A DNA stretch of 64,000 bases from Pandoraea commovens (GTDB lineage: Bacteria > Pseudomonadota > Gammaproteobacteria > Burkholderiales > Burkholderiaceae): NCBI RefSeq assembly GCF_902459615.1, contig NZ_CABPSA010000001.1:186001-250000 (forward strand). Reading direction: 5' to 3'. Below the pieces are notes generated by a model, which saw only the letters and a list, made by a program, of their open reading frames with translations, was not told the origin of the DNA and searched no databases. Of this stretch, positions 27,150 to 36,347 are shown piece by piece. Numbering within the stretch: position 1 is the first letter of the stretch; each line of letters begins with the position of its first letter. The position numbers were made by a program, and so were the translations under genes.

Positions 27150-27887
27150 TCAGCGCAGCACGCTGCTAAGAAACTGCTGCGTTCGCGCTTCTTTCGGCGC
27201 ACCGAAAATCTCGGCGGGAGAGCCACTCTCGACGATTCGCCCGTGGTCGAAGAAGATGACCCGATCGGCGACCTCCCGGGCAAAGGCCATCTCATGCGTG
27301 ACGACGATCATCGTCATGCCATCACGCGCGAGATCGCGCATCACGCCGAGCACTTCGCCGACGGTTTCCGGATCCAGCGCGGACGTCGGTTCATCGAACA
27401 GCATGAGCTTCGGCTTCATCGCCAGCGCTCGCACAATCGCGACACGCTGCTGCTGCCCACCCGAGAGCGACACCGGGTACGCGTTCGCCTTATGGCCCAG
27501 CCCGACGCGTGCCAGCAGTGCATGCGCGGTCTGCTCGGCGTCGGCCTGCGTCATTCGTCCGAGCTTGACCGGTGCCAGTGTGATGTTGCGCAAAATGGTC
27601 AGATGCGGGAACAGCGTGTAATCCTGAAACACCATGCCGACATCCTCGCGCAGCCGGGCCATCGCCCGATGGTCGCGCACGTTGGTGGCGGCGTCGCCGA
27701 GCGTCACCGTGCCGTCGGTCGGTGTCTCGAGACTGTTCAGGCAGCGGATCAGCGTCGATTTTCCCGATCCGCTCGGTCCGATGACGACCACAACCTGTCC
27801 CGGATAGACGTCGAGGTCCACGCCGTTGACCACCTGATGCGGGCCGAAGTGCTTACGGAGTCCGCGAATCGAGAGGAGTGCGTTCAT
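27150..27887 (-). CDS. Polar amino-acid ABC transporter ATP-binding protein
   Basis: A 245-residue ABC ATPase of the GlnQ/HisP type. Walker [21 protein letters not shown]-loop [13 protein letters not shown], signature [15 protein letters not shown], Walker [16 protein letters not shown]-loop [14 protein letters not shown]. The ATG overlaps the stop of the ArgH-like gene (ATGA). Last gene of the operon of binding protein, two permeases, lyase and ATPase. Confidence 0.93.
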   Translation of the reverse strand: MNALLSIRGLRKHFGPHQVVNGVDLDVYPGQVVVVIGPSGSGKSTLIRCLNSLETPTDGTVTLGDAATNVRDHRAMARLREDVGMVFQDYTLFPHLTILRNITLAPVKLGRMTQADAEQTAHALLARVGLGHKANAYPVSLSGGQQQRVAIVRALAMKPKLMLFDEPTSALDPETVGEVLGVMRDLARDGMTMIVVTHEMAFAREVADRVIFFDHGRIVESGSPAEIFGAPKEARTQQFLSSVLR

Positions 27888-29389
27888 TGCAGTCCCGCCA
27901 GCGCGCGGGTAGCGCTTTGCAGTGCCTGCCGGGCATCCGCCAGACGGGTGTGCCAGCCGACGAGGGTTATACGGGCGTCGTCGAGCCTGACCTGAGCGTC
28001 CTCCAGGTGCGCGCGCAGGGTTTGCGGATTCGGGCTGCCCGCCGACGCTCGCCCGGCGACATTGCTCGCCGGGTCCAGACAGGCGCGCACCGAGGCGGCG
28101 TCGATGCCTAGCGGCGCGCCAAGCTGCTCGCGCGCAGCGGCTTCGACCATGGCGACATCGATCTTGTCGGCCGGCACGCCGTGGTCCATTGCACTGCGCA
28201 CCACCGACCCGACGACATGATGCGCGGCCCGGAACGAGAGGTCGTGTTCGCGCACCATATGGTCGGCCAGGGCGGTCGCCGTCGAGAAGTCTTCGGCGGC
28301 CAGTCGGCCCGCACGCGAGGCAACCGGTCGCGCCGTGCGCAGCACGAGTTCGAGCAGTTGCAGGCACCGGATGGCCTCGCGCGCTGTGTCCCAGAAGCCT
28401 TGGGTACCTTCGCGACTGGCATCGCCGGAGTGGGTAAAGTTCGTGCCCTTGATCGCCATCGCGCTGGCCATCAGCGCGGCGACGATCTGTCCGGTGCGTC
28501 CTTTCAGATATTCGAGTACGACCGGATTCTTCTTCTGCGGCATGATGCTCGACGTCGTGGCGACACTGTCCGGGAATTCAATTAGCCCAAATTCGTGCGT
28601 GGTCCACACGAAATAGTCTTGCGCGACGCGGCTCCACAGCACCGCGAGCAGGCTCAGGTCGGCAATGCTCTCCAGAATGAAGTCGCGCGAGCCTACAGCA
28701 TCGAGCGCATTGTCCACATACGTATCGAAGCCGAGCAAGTCGGCGGTGCGCTGACGATCGATCGCGAATGGCGTGCCAGCGAATGCTGCGGCGCCGAGCG
28801 GGGAGACGTTCATGTTCGTGAGCGTATCCATGAGGCGACGGGTGTCGCGCTCAAGCGCCTGTGCGACCCCTGCGAGATAGAAGCCGTAGGTGATCGGTTG
28901 CGCCGGTTGCAAATGCGTGTAGCCGGGCATGACGATGTCCGCGTGGTGGGCGGCTTGCACCAATGCCGTCTCGCGCACGCGCAACAGGGCGTCGACAAGG
29001 TCGAGCAGCACGGCGCGTCCACGCAGGCGGTCGAGCGTTGCAAGAATGTCGTTCCGGCTGCGCCCCGTGTGCATCCGCCCGCCGACGTCTGCACCGACGT
29101 TGTCCATCAGGTGCGCTTCGTAGTTGAAATAGCTGTCTTCCCGACTGGGATCGAGCGGTACGGCGGCCGGGCCTGCGTCCTCCATCGCGAGAATGCCGCG
29201 CGCAAGCGCCGACGCATGTTCGGGGCGAATCAGCCCTTGCTCGGCCAGCATCACGACATGTGCCTTGTTGATGTCGCCGAGCGGGACGAAGGTTTCGTCG
29301 AAGCCGTCGAGGCGAGGTTTGAAGATGATGTCGTTGACTTCGGGCGCGGCGGCTTCGGTGAGCCGGCGACTGACTTTGGAGGTGGACAT
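27884..29389 (-). CDS. ArgH-family lyase (argininosuccinate lyase-like) within an ABC transporter operon
   Basis: A 501-residue member of the fumarase/aspartase superfamily. The argininosuccinate-lyase landmarks are [30 protein letters not shown] and the superfamily signature [18 protein letters not shown]. The last 60 residues extend past the usual ArgH length (about 460) with a helical tail. It is two nt from the permease and overlaps the ATPase gene, so it probably acts on whatever the transporter imports. Candidates are argininosuccinate or another N-substituted aspartate such as EDDS; ArgH paralogues of the latter type exist. GGAGGTGG before the ATG supports the start. Confidence 0.82.
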   Translation of the reverse strand: MSTSKVSRRLTEAAAPEVNDIIFKPRLDGFDETFVPLGDINKAHVVMLAEQGLIRPEHASALARGILAMEDAGPAAVPLDPSREDSYFNYEAHLMDNVGADVGGRMHTGRSRNDILATLDRLRGRAVLLDLVDALLRVRETALVQAAHHADIVMPGYTHLQPAQPITYGFYLAGVAQALERDTRRLMDTLTNMNVSPLGAAAFAGTPFAIDRQRTADLLGFDTYVDNALDAVGSRDFILESIADLSLLAVLWSRVAQDYFVWTTHEFGLIEFPDSVATTSSIMPQKKNPVVLEYLKGRTGQIVAALMASAMAIKGTNFTHSGDASREGTQGFWDTAREAIRCLQLLELVLRTARPVASRAGRLAAEDFSTATALADHMVREHDLSFRAAHHVVGSVVRSAMDHGVPADKIDVAMVEAAAREQLGAPLGIDAASVRACLDPASNVAGRASAGSPNPQTLRAHLEDAQVRLDDARITLVGWHTRLADARQALQSATRALAGLQ

Positions 29390-29391
29390 GT

Positions 29392-30078
29392 TCAGCCTTG
29401 TTGGGGAAAGGAACGAACGGGCTCGCGTTGCAGGCGTCGTTCGAGGTAACGGGACAGCGCGCTCAGTGCCGAGCAAACGATGAAATAGACGATGAGAACG
29501 AAACCGTAGACTTCGAAAGCCGGATTGCGGCCCTGCATGACGGTGACGCGCTCGATGATGTTCTGATTGATCTTGAGGAACTCGCTTACGCCGATCAGGG
29601 CGCCGAGCGAAGTCGACTGGACCAGTAGCGTGAGTAGTCCTGTATAGGCAGGCAGAATTGCGCCGACCGATTGCGGTCCGATCACGTAGCGGTAGATCTG
29701 CCAGCGGCGCAGACCGAGGGCAGCCGCGCTCTTCCACTGATGCGGGGGAACGGACAGGATGCCGCCGGAGACGACGACCGTCCCGTTGGCGCCGCCCCAT
29801 AGCGACAACCCGACTGTGGCCGCAACGAAAGGGCTGAGATCCAGACCGAACATCGGTGCGACGAAGAAGACGCAAAACACATTGACGATCAGCGGAATCG
29901 AGCGAAACAGCTCGACGTAGCCGTGAATCGTCGCCTTGAGCCAGCGGGAGGGCAGGGTGGCCAGCACCCCTAGCACCAGAGAGATCGCCGTCGTGCACAG
30001 CAGGACTGTTCCGGCGAGGGCCAGTGTCATGCCCAGCCCTTTGGCGATGAGCAACCAGTTTTCGAGAATGACGTGCAT
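29392..30078 (-). CDS. Amino-acid ABC transporter permease (second)
   Basis: A 228-residue HisM/GlnP-type permease with about five membrane helices. YVELFRSIPLIVNVFCVFFVAP matches the conserved E-x-F-R-x-x-P start, and the EAA loop is SAAALGLRRWQIYRYVIGPQSVGAILPAY. Paired with the permease 14 nt upstream to form a heterodimeric inner-membrane channel. Confidence 0.9.
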   Translation of the reverse strand: MHVILENWLLIAKGLGMTLALAGTVLLCTTAISLVLGVLATLPSRWLKATIHGYVELFRSIPLIVNVFCVFFVAPMFGLDLSPFVAATVGLSLWGGANGTVVVSGGILSVPPHQWKSAAALGLRRWQIYRYVIGPQSVGAILPAYTGLLTLLVQSTSLGALIGVSEFLKINQNIIERVTVMQGRNPAFEVYGFVLIVYFIVCSALSALSRYLERRLQREPVRSFPQQG

Positions 30079-30092
30079 GGTGAGCAAGCGCC

Positions 30093-30758
30093 TCAATGAG
30101 TGCGGAACGGTCGTTGCATCCAGGCGGAGAGCCGGTGCGCGAGCAGAGAAAGCGCGGCGACCATGCACAGGTACAGCACGAGGATTGCGCCGAACATCTC
30201 GAGTGGACGGAAGTCTGTCGCGATGCGGTCCACGGCGACGAACGTCAGTTCCATGAGCCCGATGGCTTGCAAGTACGAGGAGTTCTTAAGCAGCGAGATC
30301 GCAGTGTTGAGCATGCCGGGCAGCGCATGACGCAAGGCGATCGGCAAAGCGATGAGCGTGAAGTAGTGCCACGGACGCAGCGACAGGGCATGACACGACT
30401 CGTACATGCGACGTCCAACGCTGGCCATGCCACCGCGCAGATTCTCGATCTGATACGCGCCAGCCCACAGGGAGAGGCAAAGCACGCCGGAGGTGAACAG
30501 CGACAGGCCGAGGCCGATCGCCGGGAGTCCGTAAAAGATGAAAAACAACTGCACGAGAATCGGTGTGTTGCGCATCAATTCCACGTACCCGGTGACGATC
30601 TGCGAGAGCACCGGCACACGAAACAGGCGAACGGCGCAACCGGCGATGCCGATCAACGCGGAGCAGACAATGGCGATGACCGACACTTCCAGCGTCATCA
30701 GCGCTCCGCGCCAGAGCGCGGGCCATTGCGCAAGCAGGTAGGCGACGTCGAAATCCAT
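30093..30758 (-). CDS. Amino-acid ABC transporter permease (first)
   Basis: A 221-residue permease of the polar amino-acid uptake family. YVELMRNTPILVQLFFIFYGLP is the characteristic ELxRGTPLLVQ region and the EAA loop is ESCHALSLRPWHYFTLIALPIALRHALP. Start at 30758; longer in-frame extension upstream overlaps the binding-protein gene and is not convincing. Confidence 0.9.
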   Translation of the reverse strand: MDFDVAYLLAQWPALWRGALMTLEVSVIAIVCSALIGIAGCAVRLFRVPVLSQIVTGYVELMRNTPILVQLFFIFYGLPAIGLGLSLFTSGVLCLSLWAGAYQIENLRGGMASVGRRMYESCHALSLRPWHYFTLIALPIALRHALPGMLNTAISLLKNSSYLQAIGLMELTFVAVDRIATDFRPLEMFGAILVLYLCMVAALSLLAHRLSAWMQRPFRTH

Positions 30759-30771
30759 GATCGGCACCCGC

Positions 30772-31635
30772 TTACAGCGTTTCCTTCGGACGTCCCTGCT
30801 GGAACACCGACAGGTAATAGCTACGAATCGATTCCGGCACATTGAGCTTGACCCATTGCACAAATCGGCCTTCATAGCGCATGCGGGCAATGGTTGCCGA
30901 CAGGTAGTCGCGCCAGGCGGCCTCGTTCTTGCGCACGCCGATGGCGGCGTCCGAAATCTGGAAGTACTGACCCAGCAGCTTGGCCTGCGGATCCTGCGCG
31001 GCGGCGACGACGAGCGTGGCGGCGTCGTGCGTGTAGGCATCCGCGCGCCCCTGACGGAAGGTTTGCATGGCGTCGGCGGCGGTATTCAGCCGCAGCATTT
31101 TCACCTCGGGCATGTGGTCCTCGAACCACTTGGCCTGCACCGAGCCTTTGAGCGCGACGAGGGTCTTTCCTTTGAGGTCGGCGATGGAGTTGATGCCGCT
31201 GTCGCGACGAACCACAACGTCGCTCGCGCCCCAGCGGTACGGCTGCGTGAAGTCGATCACACGGGCGCGCTCGGGCGAAACGCCCAGTGTTGCGATCAAC
31301 AGATCGACTTTGCGTCCGAGGAGTTGTGGCACGCGATTCTCTGCGGTCACGCAGGTGAAGACCGCTTTGTCCTTGCCGCCGAGCGCCCATTCGGCGATCT
31401 GACGTCCCATTTCGACTTCCACACCGGCGAATGCACCGCTGCTGTCCTGATAGCCATAAGGCGGTTGATCGCAACGCACGCCGACGCGCAATTGGTTCTG
31501 CGCTTTGATTTCAGCCGGGACCGGAGGCAGGTCGCCCGGCGCGGCACTGGCCTGACGGATGGTTAGGGTCGTCAGGGCGAGCACGGCGGAAGCGGCCGCT
31601 AGGGAAGTAACGAACAAGCGTGGCAGGCGTGACAT
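30772..31635 (-). CDS. Periplasmic solute-binding protein, family 3
   Basis: A 287-residue amino-acid binding protein with signal peptide (VTSLAAASAVLALTTLTIRQASA). Family 3 features: LRVGVRCDQPPYGYQDSSGAFAGVEVEMGRQIA, GRKVDLLIATLGVSPERARVIDFTQPY and DLKGKTLVALKGS. The start at 31635 has AGGAG 7 nt upstream. First gene of the ABC/ArgH-like operon, divergent from the LysR gene. The ligand cannot be read from sequence. Confidence 0.9.
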   Translation of the reverse strand: MSRLPRLFVTSLAAASAVLALTTLTIRQASAAPGDLPPVPAEIKAQNQLRVGVRCDQPPYGYQDSSGAFAGVEVEMGRQIAEWALGGKDKAVFTCVTAENRVPQLLGRKVDLLIATLGVSPERARVIDFTQPYRWGASDVVVRRDSGINSIADLKGKTLVALKGSVQAKWFEDHMPEVKMLRLNTAADAMQTFRQGRADAYTHDAATLVVAAAQDPQAKLLGQYFQISDAAIGVRKNEAAWRDYLSATIARMRYEGRFVQWVKLNVPESIRSYYLSVFQQGRPKETL

Positions 31636-31866
31636 CGATGGCTCCTGAAGCGAAAAGGGCGGTTGGAACATCTGAGCGGCCGCGCATCGGTAGGTCGGGA
31701 ACGTTGCCCCACGCCGCGCAGACGGGATACGAACGACTGTAGTCGGATGTAGGCATTCTTAAAAATCACAATAGAATACGAGGCTATACATTTTTGATAT
31801 GCCCTGTATTGACGATGAAGGTGTCGATGGGGGAACGACGCGCGAGCACGCCGGGGGAAGGTGACG

Positions 31867-32769
31867 ATGAAATTCAAGCAGGTGGAGGCATTTCGGGCGG
31901 TGATCCAGACCGGATCCATGACGGCCGCTGCGGAGGCGTTACATACGTCACAGCCGAACATCAGCCGGCTGATAGGGCAGTTGGAGGAGAGCGCCGGATT
32001 TCGTCTGTTTGAGCGGATCAATGGACGTTTGCAACTGACCGACGAGGGCGCAGAACTGTTTCGCGACGTCGAGCGCGCGTTCGTGAGCTTGAAAAGTCTG
32101 GAGGACTCGGCGCAACAGATTCGCCGTTCCGGCACCGGGCGTTTGCGCGTGGGGGCTGTGCCTTCGATTGCGCTGACGCAAATGCCTGAAGCGATTCGCC
32201 GGTTCAGGCAAGCGCATCCGGGGGTAGCGGTCTCGTTATTGACAAACGATTCGCCGCGCGTGGCTTATTGGGTCGCGTCGCAGTTCTGCGATTTGGGGGT
32301 GACGTCGTACGTTAGCCGGGATGTCTCCGGCATCGAAGCGACGAAGATCAGTGAAGTTGCGGGCGTCTGCGCGTTCCCCGTGGGACATCGGTTGCGGGAT
32401 CTGGAGGTGGTGACGCCTGCCGATCTCGAGTACGAGCCGTTCATCGCGCTGTCATTGGTGGACGGCACGCGCATGAAAATTGACCAGCGCTTTCGTGAGG
32501 CTGGTGTGGAGCTACGGCACAAGGAACTTGAAACGCCATACGAAGCGACGGTGTGTGCCATGGTGGCCAGCGGACTGGGCGTGAGCATCGTGAGCCGTTC
32601 GGTCGCCCAGGCATATGTCGGCCGTGGACTGGAGTATCGACCGTTCGCGCCCGAAGTGCTGTTCGCCACGCATCTTTTGCGAGCGGAACACGTCCCGCAC
32701 AGTCTGCTTGCCCAACGCTTTGCCGCTACGCTGCTCGAAGTGGTCGAGGGGACGGCGTTGGGGGGATGA
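31867..32769 (+). CDS. LysR-family transcriptional regulator
   Basis: A 300-residue LysR regulator. The helix-turn-helix is KQVEAFRAVIQTGSMTAAAEALHTSQPNISRLIGQLEESAGFRLFER, followed by the substrate-binding domain. The ATG at 31867 is preferred over a GTG two codons upstream. Divergent from the ABC operon across 231 nt that contains ATTCT-N13-AGAAT near 31754, a LysR-box-like dyad, so it probably controls transport and the ArgH-like lyase with the imported compound as inducer. Confidence 0.9.
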   Translation: MKFKQVEAFRAVIQTGSMTAAAEALHTSQPNISRLIGQLEESAGFRLFERINGRLQLTDEGAELFRDVERAFVSLKSLEDSAQQIRRSGTGRLRVGAVPSIALTQMPEAIRRFRQAHPGVAVSLLTNDSPRVAYWVASQFCDLGVTSYVSRDVSGIEATKISEVAGVCAFPVGHRLRDLEVVTPADLEYEPFIALSLVDGTRMKIDQRFREAGVELRHKELETPYEATVCAMVASGLGVSIVSRSVAQAYVGRGLEYRPFAPEVLFATHLLRAEHVPHSLLAQRFAATLLEVVEGTALGG

Positions 32770-32882
32770 CTTAGTTTGGCGCGTTCAGTGCTGAGGTCGT
32801 TGAATCCCGTTATCCGTCTATGGGGCCTATCATTCAATTTGCGCCTATGTCATTTGATGGTTCTCACCGACGTGGGGAAATT

Positions 32883-33176
32883 ATGGTTTGGGCAGGACTC
32901 GGGAGGACTCAACTCCTCATCAAGAGAGATGCTGCCATCGGGGGGGCGTTACCGCCAGCACCGAGCGCAGAACATGCTTGGCCGTTGCGCTCGGACGAGC
33001 TATTGCGGGCGGCTGGGTATGACCCGGAAGCGATGCGCTGGCGTACAGAAACCGGTCGTCCGTGGCGAATCAGTCCAACGCAAATGATCGCCGTTCTACT
33101 CTGCGCAGCGCTCGGCCCTGTGCTCGCACTTGCCACACTCGCGGCGATCGTCCGAATCGTGGTCATATTGCTCTAG
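32883..33176 (+). CDS. Small single-TM hypothetical protein
   Basis: A 97-residue protein with a soluble N-terminal part (SDELLRAAGYDPEAMRWRTETGRPWRISP) and a C-terminal hydrophobic segment of about 27 residues (MIAVLLCAALGPVLALATLAAIV). GGGGAAA stands just before the ATG at 32883; in-frame ATGs at 32820 and 32847 have no ribosome site. Not recognised. Moderate doubt because another frame overlaps it. Confidence 0.45.
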   Translation: MVWAGLGRTQLLIKRDAAIGGALPPAPSAEHAWPLRSDELLRAAGYDPEAMRWRTETGRPWRISPTQMIAVLLCAALGPVLALATLAAIVRIVVILL

Positions 33177-33271
33177 GCATTCGGCTACGCGCAGGAAGGT
33201 TGTCTCCGAATCACTAGAGCGGTCGATTGCAATCCCGACGACAGATAGAGGCTATGACCTCATACGTTGCG

Positions 33272-33288
33272 CTAAGGATCTGCTAAGG
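33272..33288. promoter_or_regulatory. Response-regulator box 1 (CTAAGG-N5-CTAAGG)
   Basis: Direct hexamer repeat CTAAGG-ATCTG-CTAAGG, 86 bp before the DUF4148 start. The same arrangement recurs at 33843 and 34674. Direct hexamers with 5-nt spacing (11-bp period) are the typical target of OmpR/PmrA-type response regulators, and one is encoded at 35682-36347. Confidence 0.6.
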
Positions 33289-33373
33289 CTTCACGCCTAC
33301 GATCAAGTTGAAGGTTTCGCGATGAGTTTGTGATCGCACCTTCACATTGATCGTCAACCTTAGGAGCACAATC

Positions 33374-33784
33374 ATGAAGACTTCATATATTGCCGTATTG
33401 GTTGCCGTGCTGGGTCTGGTCGGCGCTGTCCAAACCAATGCCCAAGCAGCAACTCCCCATTCGATGGTGTCCAGCAGCGCAGCGACCGATTCACTCACGC
33501 GAGCACAGGTGTATCGGCAACTGGTGAGCGCAGAAAAGCGCGGGCTTCTGCAACAAGGCGACACCGTCTATCCCGAAACTGCGGCGAGTTACGGCCCGCA
33601 TGCGCATGTCTCGCGGCTCTCCGTCGATAACAGTCTGGCCCGTGCGGAGCGGCACGGCTTGCTGACGCAGCCAGGGAACGAATATCCGGCAATCCACACC
33701 GCGATGCGAAAAGGCACAGCCTGGGCACCGAAGATACTGGTCGCAGGCGAGTCGTCGATCCAGCATCTGTATGAAAACCCGTGA
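33374..33784 (+). CDS. DUF4148 small secreted protein
   Basis: A 136-residue exported protein, signal peptide cleaved near TNAQAA. The DUF4148 repeat-like pattern occurs twice: LTRAQVYRQLVSAEKRGLLQQGDTVYPE and LSVDNSLARAERHGLLTQPGNEYPA. This family is largely confined to Burkholderiaceae and is of unknown function. TAGGAG precedes the ATG. A response-regulator box lies upstream, suggesting control by the neighbouring two-component system. Confidence 0.8.
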   Translation: MKTSYIAVLVAVLGLVGAVQTNAQAATPHSMVSSSAATDSLTRAQVYRQLVSAEKRGLLQQGDTVYPETAASYGPHAHVSRLSVDNSLARAERHGLLTQPGNEYPAIHTAMRKGTAWAPKILVAGESSIQHLYENP

Positions 33785-33842
33785 GACTGCGCGCCAGTCA
33801 AAATCTCCTCAACCGGTCGTCTATCGCACAAATGAGGGCTTG

Positions 33843-33859
33843 CTAAGTCTTTGCTAAGT
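33843..33859. promoter_or_regulatory. Response-regulator box 2 (CTAAGT-N5-CTAAGT)
   Basis: Direct hexamer repeat CTAAGT-CTTTG-CTAAGT in the 273-nt spacer before the PAP2 phosphatase gene. Identical architecture to boxes at 33272 and 34674. Confidence 0.6.
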
Positions 33860-34057
33860 GTCGTGCCTCAGAATTTTACGTAGCGGGCCACGCTTTACCA
33901 ACACGGGGTGCTTCGGGATGGCACGTTGCACAAGGTAGCAAAGTCACCCAGCAGCTTGTCAATTCGCCCGCGCATCGCTTGGGTGCTCGCGGGCGATTGC
34001 AATTGGCTTTCTCTCGGATGAGGGTAGCCGAAACGCACTTCTCGTCTCACAAGTCCT

Positions 34058-34654
34058 ATGGAACACTTAAACGACACGCTTTTCCTGCTGCTTAACGCGC
34101 GGGCTTTACCTACGCCGCCGATGTTCGCGCTCGCGACGTTTCTGGCACAGTATTTAATACTGGCTGTTCCGGTCGGACTGGTCGTAGCGTGGATGCGTGT
34201 CACCGAGACGCAACGACGCGCGTTGATCGCGGCCGCCGTCGCCGGCGTCGTCGGATTGGCGCTCAATCAAGCGATCGGCTGGGTATGGCAGCATCCCCGC
34301 CCCTTTGTGATGGGGATAGGTCATACCTATCTTGCACATGCCGCCGACAGTTCATTTCCCAGCGACCACCTGACATTGATTTGGTCGGTCGCCTTTGCGT
34401 TAGTTGCCAACAAGCGCACACGCATCGCAGGAATAGTCACCATGATGCTTGGCGTATCCGTGGCTTGGGCACGCATTTTTCTGGGTGTTCACTTTCCGCT
34501 GGATATGGTCGGCTCTGTAATCGTTGCGGGCACGGCCTCATGGCTGGTCACTCAACAGATGGACTGGCTGCTGGCCCCCGCATTCCGCCTGACGATGACG
34601 ATATATCACAAGATCTTCGCACGATTTATCGACCGCGGATGGGTGAGGGCGTAG
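34058..34654 (+). CDS. PAP2-family membrane phosphatase (undecaprenyl-diphosphatase-like)
   Basis: A 198-residue polytopic PAP2 protein. The three phosphatase motifs are QHPRPFVMG (with upstream Lys-type position), SSFPSDHLT and ARIFLGVHFPLDMVGS, giving the catalytic His and Asp. Size and topology match BcrC/YbjG undecaprenyl-pyrophosphate phosphatases or lipid A-modifying LpxT-type enzymes. With a box upstream and a PmrAB/QseBC-like system downstream, a role in envelope-stress or polymyxin-type response is plausible. Confidence 0.85.
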   Translation: MEHLNDTLFLLLNARALPTPPMFALATFLAQYLILAVPVGLVVAWMRVTETQRRALIAAAVAGVVGLALNQAIGWVWQHPRPFVMGIGHTYLAHAADSSFPSDHLTLIWSVAFALVANKRTRIAGIVTMMLGVSVAWARIFLGVHFPLDMVGSVIVAGTASWLVTQQMDWLLAPAFRLTMTIYHKIFARFIDRGWVRA

Positions 34655-34673
34655 GCATCTGATGCCGATCGAA

Positions 34674-34690
34674 CTAAGTGTGCCCTAAGC
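34674..34690. promoter_or_regulatory. Response-regulator box 3 (CTAAGT-N5-CTAAGC)
   Basis: Direct hexamer repeat CTAAGT-GTGCC-CTAAGC, 20 nt after the PAP2 stop and upstream of the COG4705-like gene and the two-component genes. It would place the regulator and kinase under autoregulation. Confidence 0.55.
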
Positions 34691-34878
34691 GTCCTGTTGG
34701 AAAATTCCGCCGTAATCACGAGCTGGGAACAACGGCAGGCGACTGGGTAGCCGAAGTTCTGAATCTGGGCTATGCCAATTCAGCGTTGATGTTCGGCGCC
34801 TTGCTTGCCGTGGCGGCTGTGGCGCTCGTTCTCTATCTGTCAATAGCCGACTGCGCAGCCGCGCGTCAGCAAACCTGA
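34678..34878 (+). pseudogene. Truncated COG4705-like membrane protein remnant
   Basis: The stretch reads ELGTTAGDWVAEVLNLGYAN and then a hydrophobic helix ending LVLYLSIAD. It closely resembles the repeat unit of the intact gene that follows (TTLGETGGDAVSMSMNLGYL; QTLGTALGDWTADTAGLGY). Only one helix pair survives and no proper start is seen, so it looks like the 3' remnant of a tandem duplicate. Confidence 0.6.
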
Positions 34879-34899
34879 GTTCTCACACTATCTCCAACC

Positions 34900-35658
34900 A
34901 TGAACACAACCGTACAGAAGACGCTAAGCAAGGTCCCCGAGGTCACGCTCTTGTTCTGGGTGCTCAAGATTGCCGCAACGACGCTGGGCGAGACGGGCGG
35001 CGACGCCGTTTCCATGTCGATGAATCTCGGTTACCTGATTGGCACGGCGATTTTTGCGGTGATCTTTGCCGTCGCCGTCACGGCGCAAATTCGCGCCAAG
35101 GCATTCTCGCCCATGCTGTATTGGGCGACGATCATCGCGACGACGACGGTCGGCACGACGCTCGCGGATTTTGCCGACCGTTCATTGGGCATCGGTTATG
35201 CCGGAGGGACGTCGATCCTTCTCGCGTTGCTGCTCGGCTCGCTTTGGATCTGGTACCGGACTATGGGGTCGGTATCCGTGCACACGGTCAATTCACCGAA
35301 AGCGGAAGTATTCTATTGGGTGACGATCATGTTCTCGCAGACGCTGGGGACTGCGCTTGGAGACTGGACCGCGGACACCGCCGGTTTGGGGTACACAGGT
35401 GCCGCGGTAGTCTTCGGCGCTCTCCTGCTGGTCCTGGTCGCAGCGTACCTGTGGACTCGCACATCACGCACGTTCCTGTTCTGGGCCGCGTTTATTCTGA
35501 CGCGTCCACTGGGAGCGGTCGTCGGGGACTTTCTGGACAAGCCGGTCAGCGCCGGAGGCCTTGCGCTCAGCCGCTATTCGGCATCGTTCGCGCTATTGGC
35601 ATTCATCCTGACAAGTTTGATACTGTTTAGGCAACGTGCGGCGGCGAAAGCGCACTGA
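34900..35658 (+). CDS. COG4705-like membrane-anchored protein, internal repeats
   Basis: A 252-residue polytopic protein made of about four similar units, each with a T-x-G-(E/T/D) motif followed by LG-Y and a hydrophobic helix: TTLGETGGDAVSMSMNLGY, TTVGTTLADFADRSLGIGY, QTLGTALGDWTADTAGLGY, and RPLGAVVGDFLDKPVSAGG. Family members are uncharacterised inner-membrane proteins. It precedes the response regulator by 23 nt and is probably cotranscribed. Confidence 0.78.
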   Translation: MNTTVQKTLSKVPEVTLLFWVLKIAATTLGETGGDAVSMSMNLGYLIGTAIFAVIFAVAVTAQIRAKAFSPMLYWATIIATTTVGTTLADFADRSLGIGYAGGTSILLALLLGSLWIWYRTMGSVSVHTVNSPKAEVFYWVTIMFSQTLGTALGDWTADTAGLGYTGAAVVFGALLLVLVAAYLWTRTSRTFLFWAAFILTRPLGAVVGDFLDKPVSAGGLALSRYSASFALLAFILTSLILFRQRAAAKAH

Positions 35659-35681
35659 CCAGCGGCGTGAAAGGACATGAG

Positions 35682-36347
35682 ATGCGAATTTTGCTCGTCG
35701 AAGACGACCCGATGATTGGCAGCGTCGTTCATGACTCGCTTAAGGACGCGACATTCGCAGTCGATTGGGTCAACGATGGGCAAGCGGCGCTGGCCGCCGC
35801 GGACTGCCAGCATTACGACCTGATGCTGCTCGATCTTGGCCTGCCGCATAAAGATGGTCACGCAGTCCTACAAAGTCTTCGGGCCAAAGGGCAGCGCGTT
35901 CCAGTCATTATCGTCACCGCACGGGACGCATTGTCGGAACGGCTCAAGGGTCTGGATGCTGGGGCAGACGATTACATTCTGAAGCCGTTCGACATGGCCG
36001 AATTGCTGGCCCGCATTCGTGCGGTGATGCGCCGCCAGTCGGGGCAGGCTTTGCCCATCATGACGAATGGTGTCGTCACGCTCGATCCGGGTACGCGCGA
36101 GGCGCAAACGACAGACTCGGAGGCGGTGCAACTGTCCAATCGGGAGTTCGCGCTGCTTCAAGCGCTCCTGACACGCCCAGGCGCGATTTTGTCGCGCAGC
36201 GATCTTGAAGATCGGATTTATGGGTGGGGCGAGGAGGTCGAGAGTAATGCAATCGAGTTTCTCATCCATTCACTTCGCAAGAAGCTTGGTGCGAGCACCA
36301 TCAAGAACGTGAGGGGAGCAGGATGGATGGTCTTAAAGGGCGACTGA
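35682..36347 (+). CDS. OmpR-family response regulator (QseB/PmrA-like)
   Basis: A 221-residue regulator. The receiver domain has RILLVEDDPMIG, the phosphoacceptor Asp in LMLLDLGLPHKDG and Lys in DDYILKPFDMAELLARI. The C-terminal winged helix includes LSNREFALLQALLTRPGAILSRSDLEDRIYGW and VESNAIEFLIHSLRKKLG. Start at 35682 after AAGGA; a GTG at 35667 is in frame. Overlaps the kinase gene by 25 nt. Probably binds the CTAAGN-N5-CTAAGN boxes nearby. Confidence 0.92.
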   Translation: MRILLVEDDPMIGSVVHDSLKDATFAVDWVNDGQAALAAADCQHYDLMLLDLGLPHKDGHAVLQSLRAKGQRVPVIIVTARDALSERLKGLDAGADDYILKPFDMAELLARIRAVMRRQSGQALPIMTNGVVTLDPGTREAQTTDSEAVQLSNREFALLQALLTRPGAILSRSDLEDRIYGWGEEVESNAIEFLIHSLRKKLGASTIKNVRGAGWMVLKGD

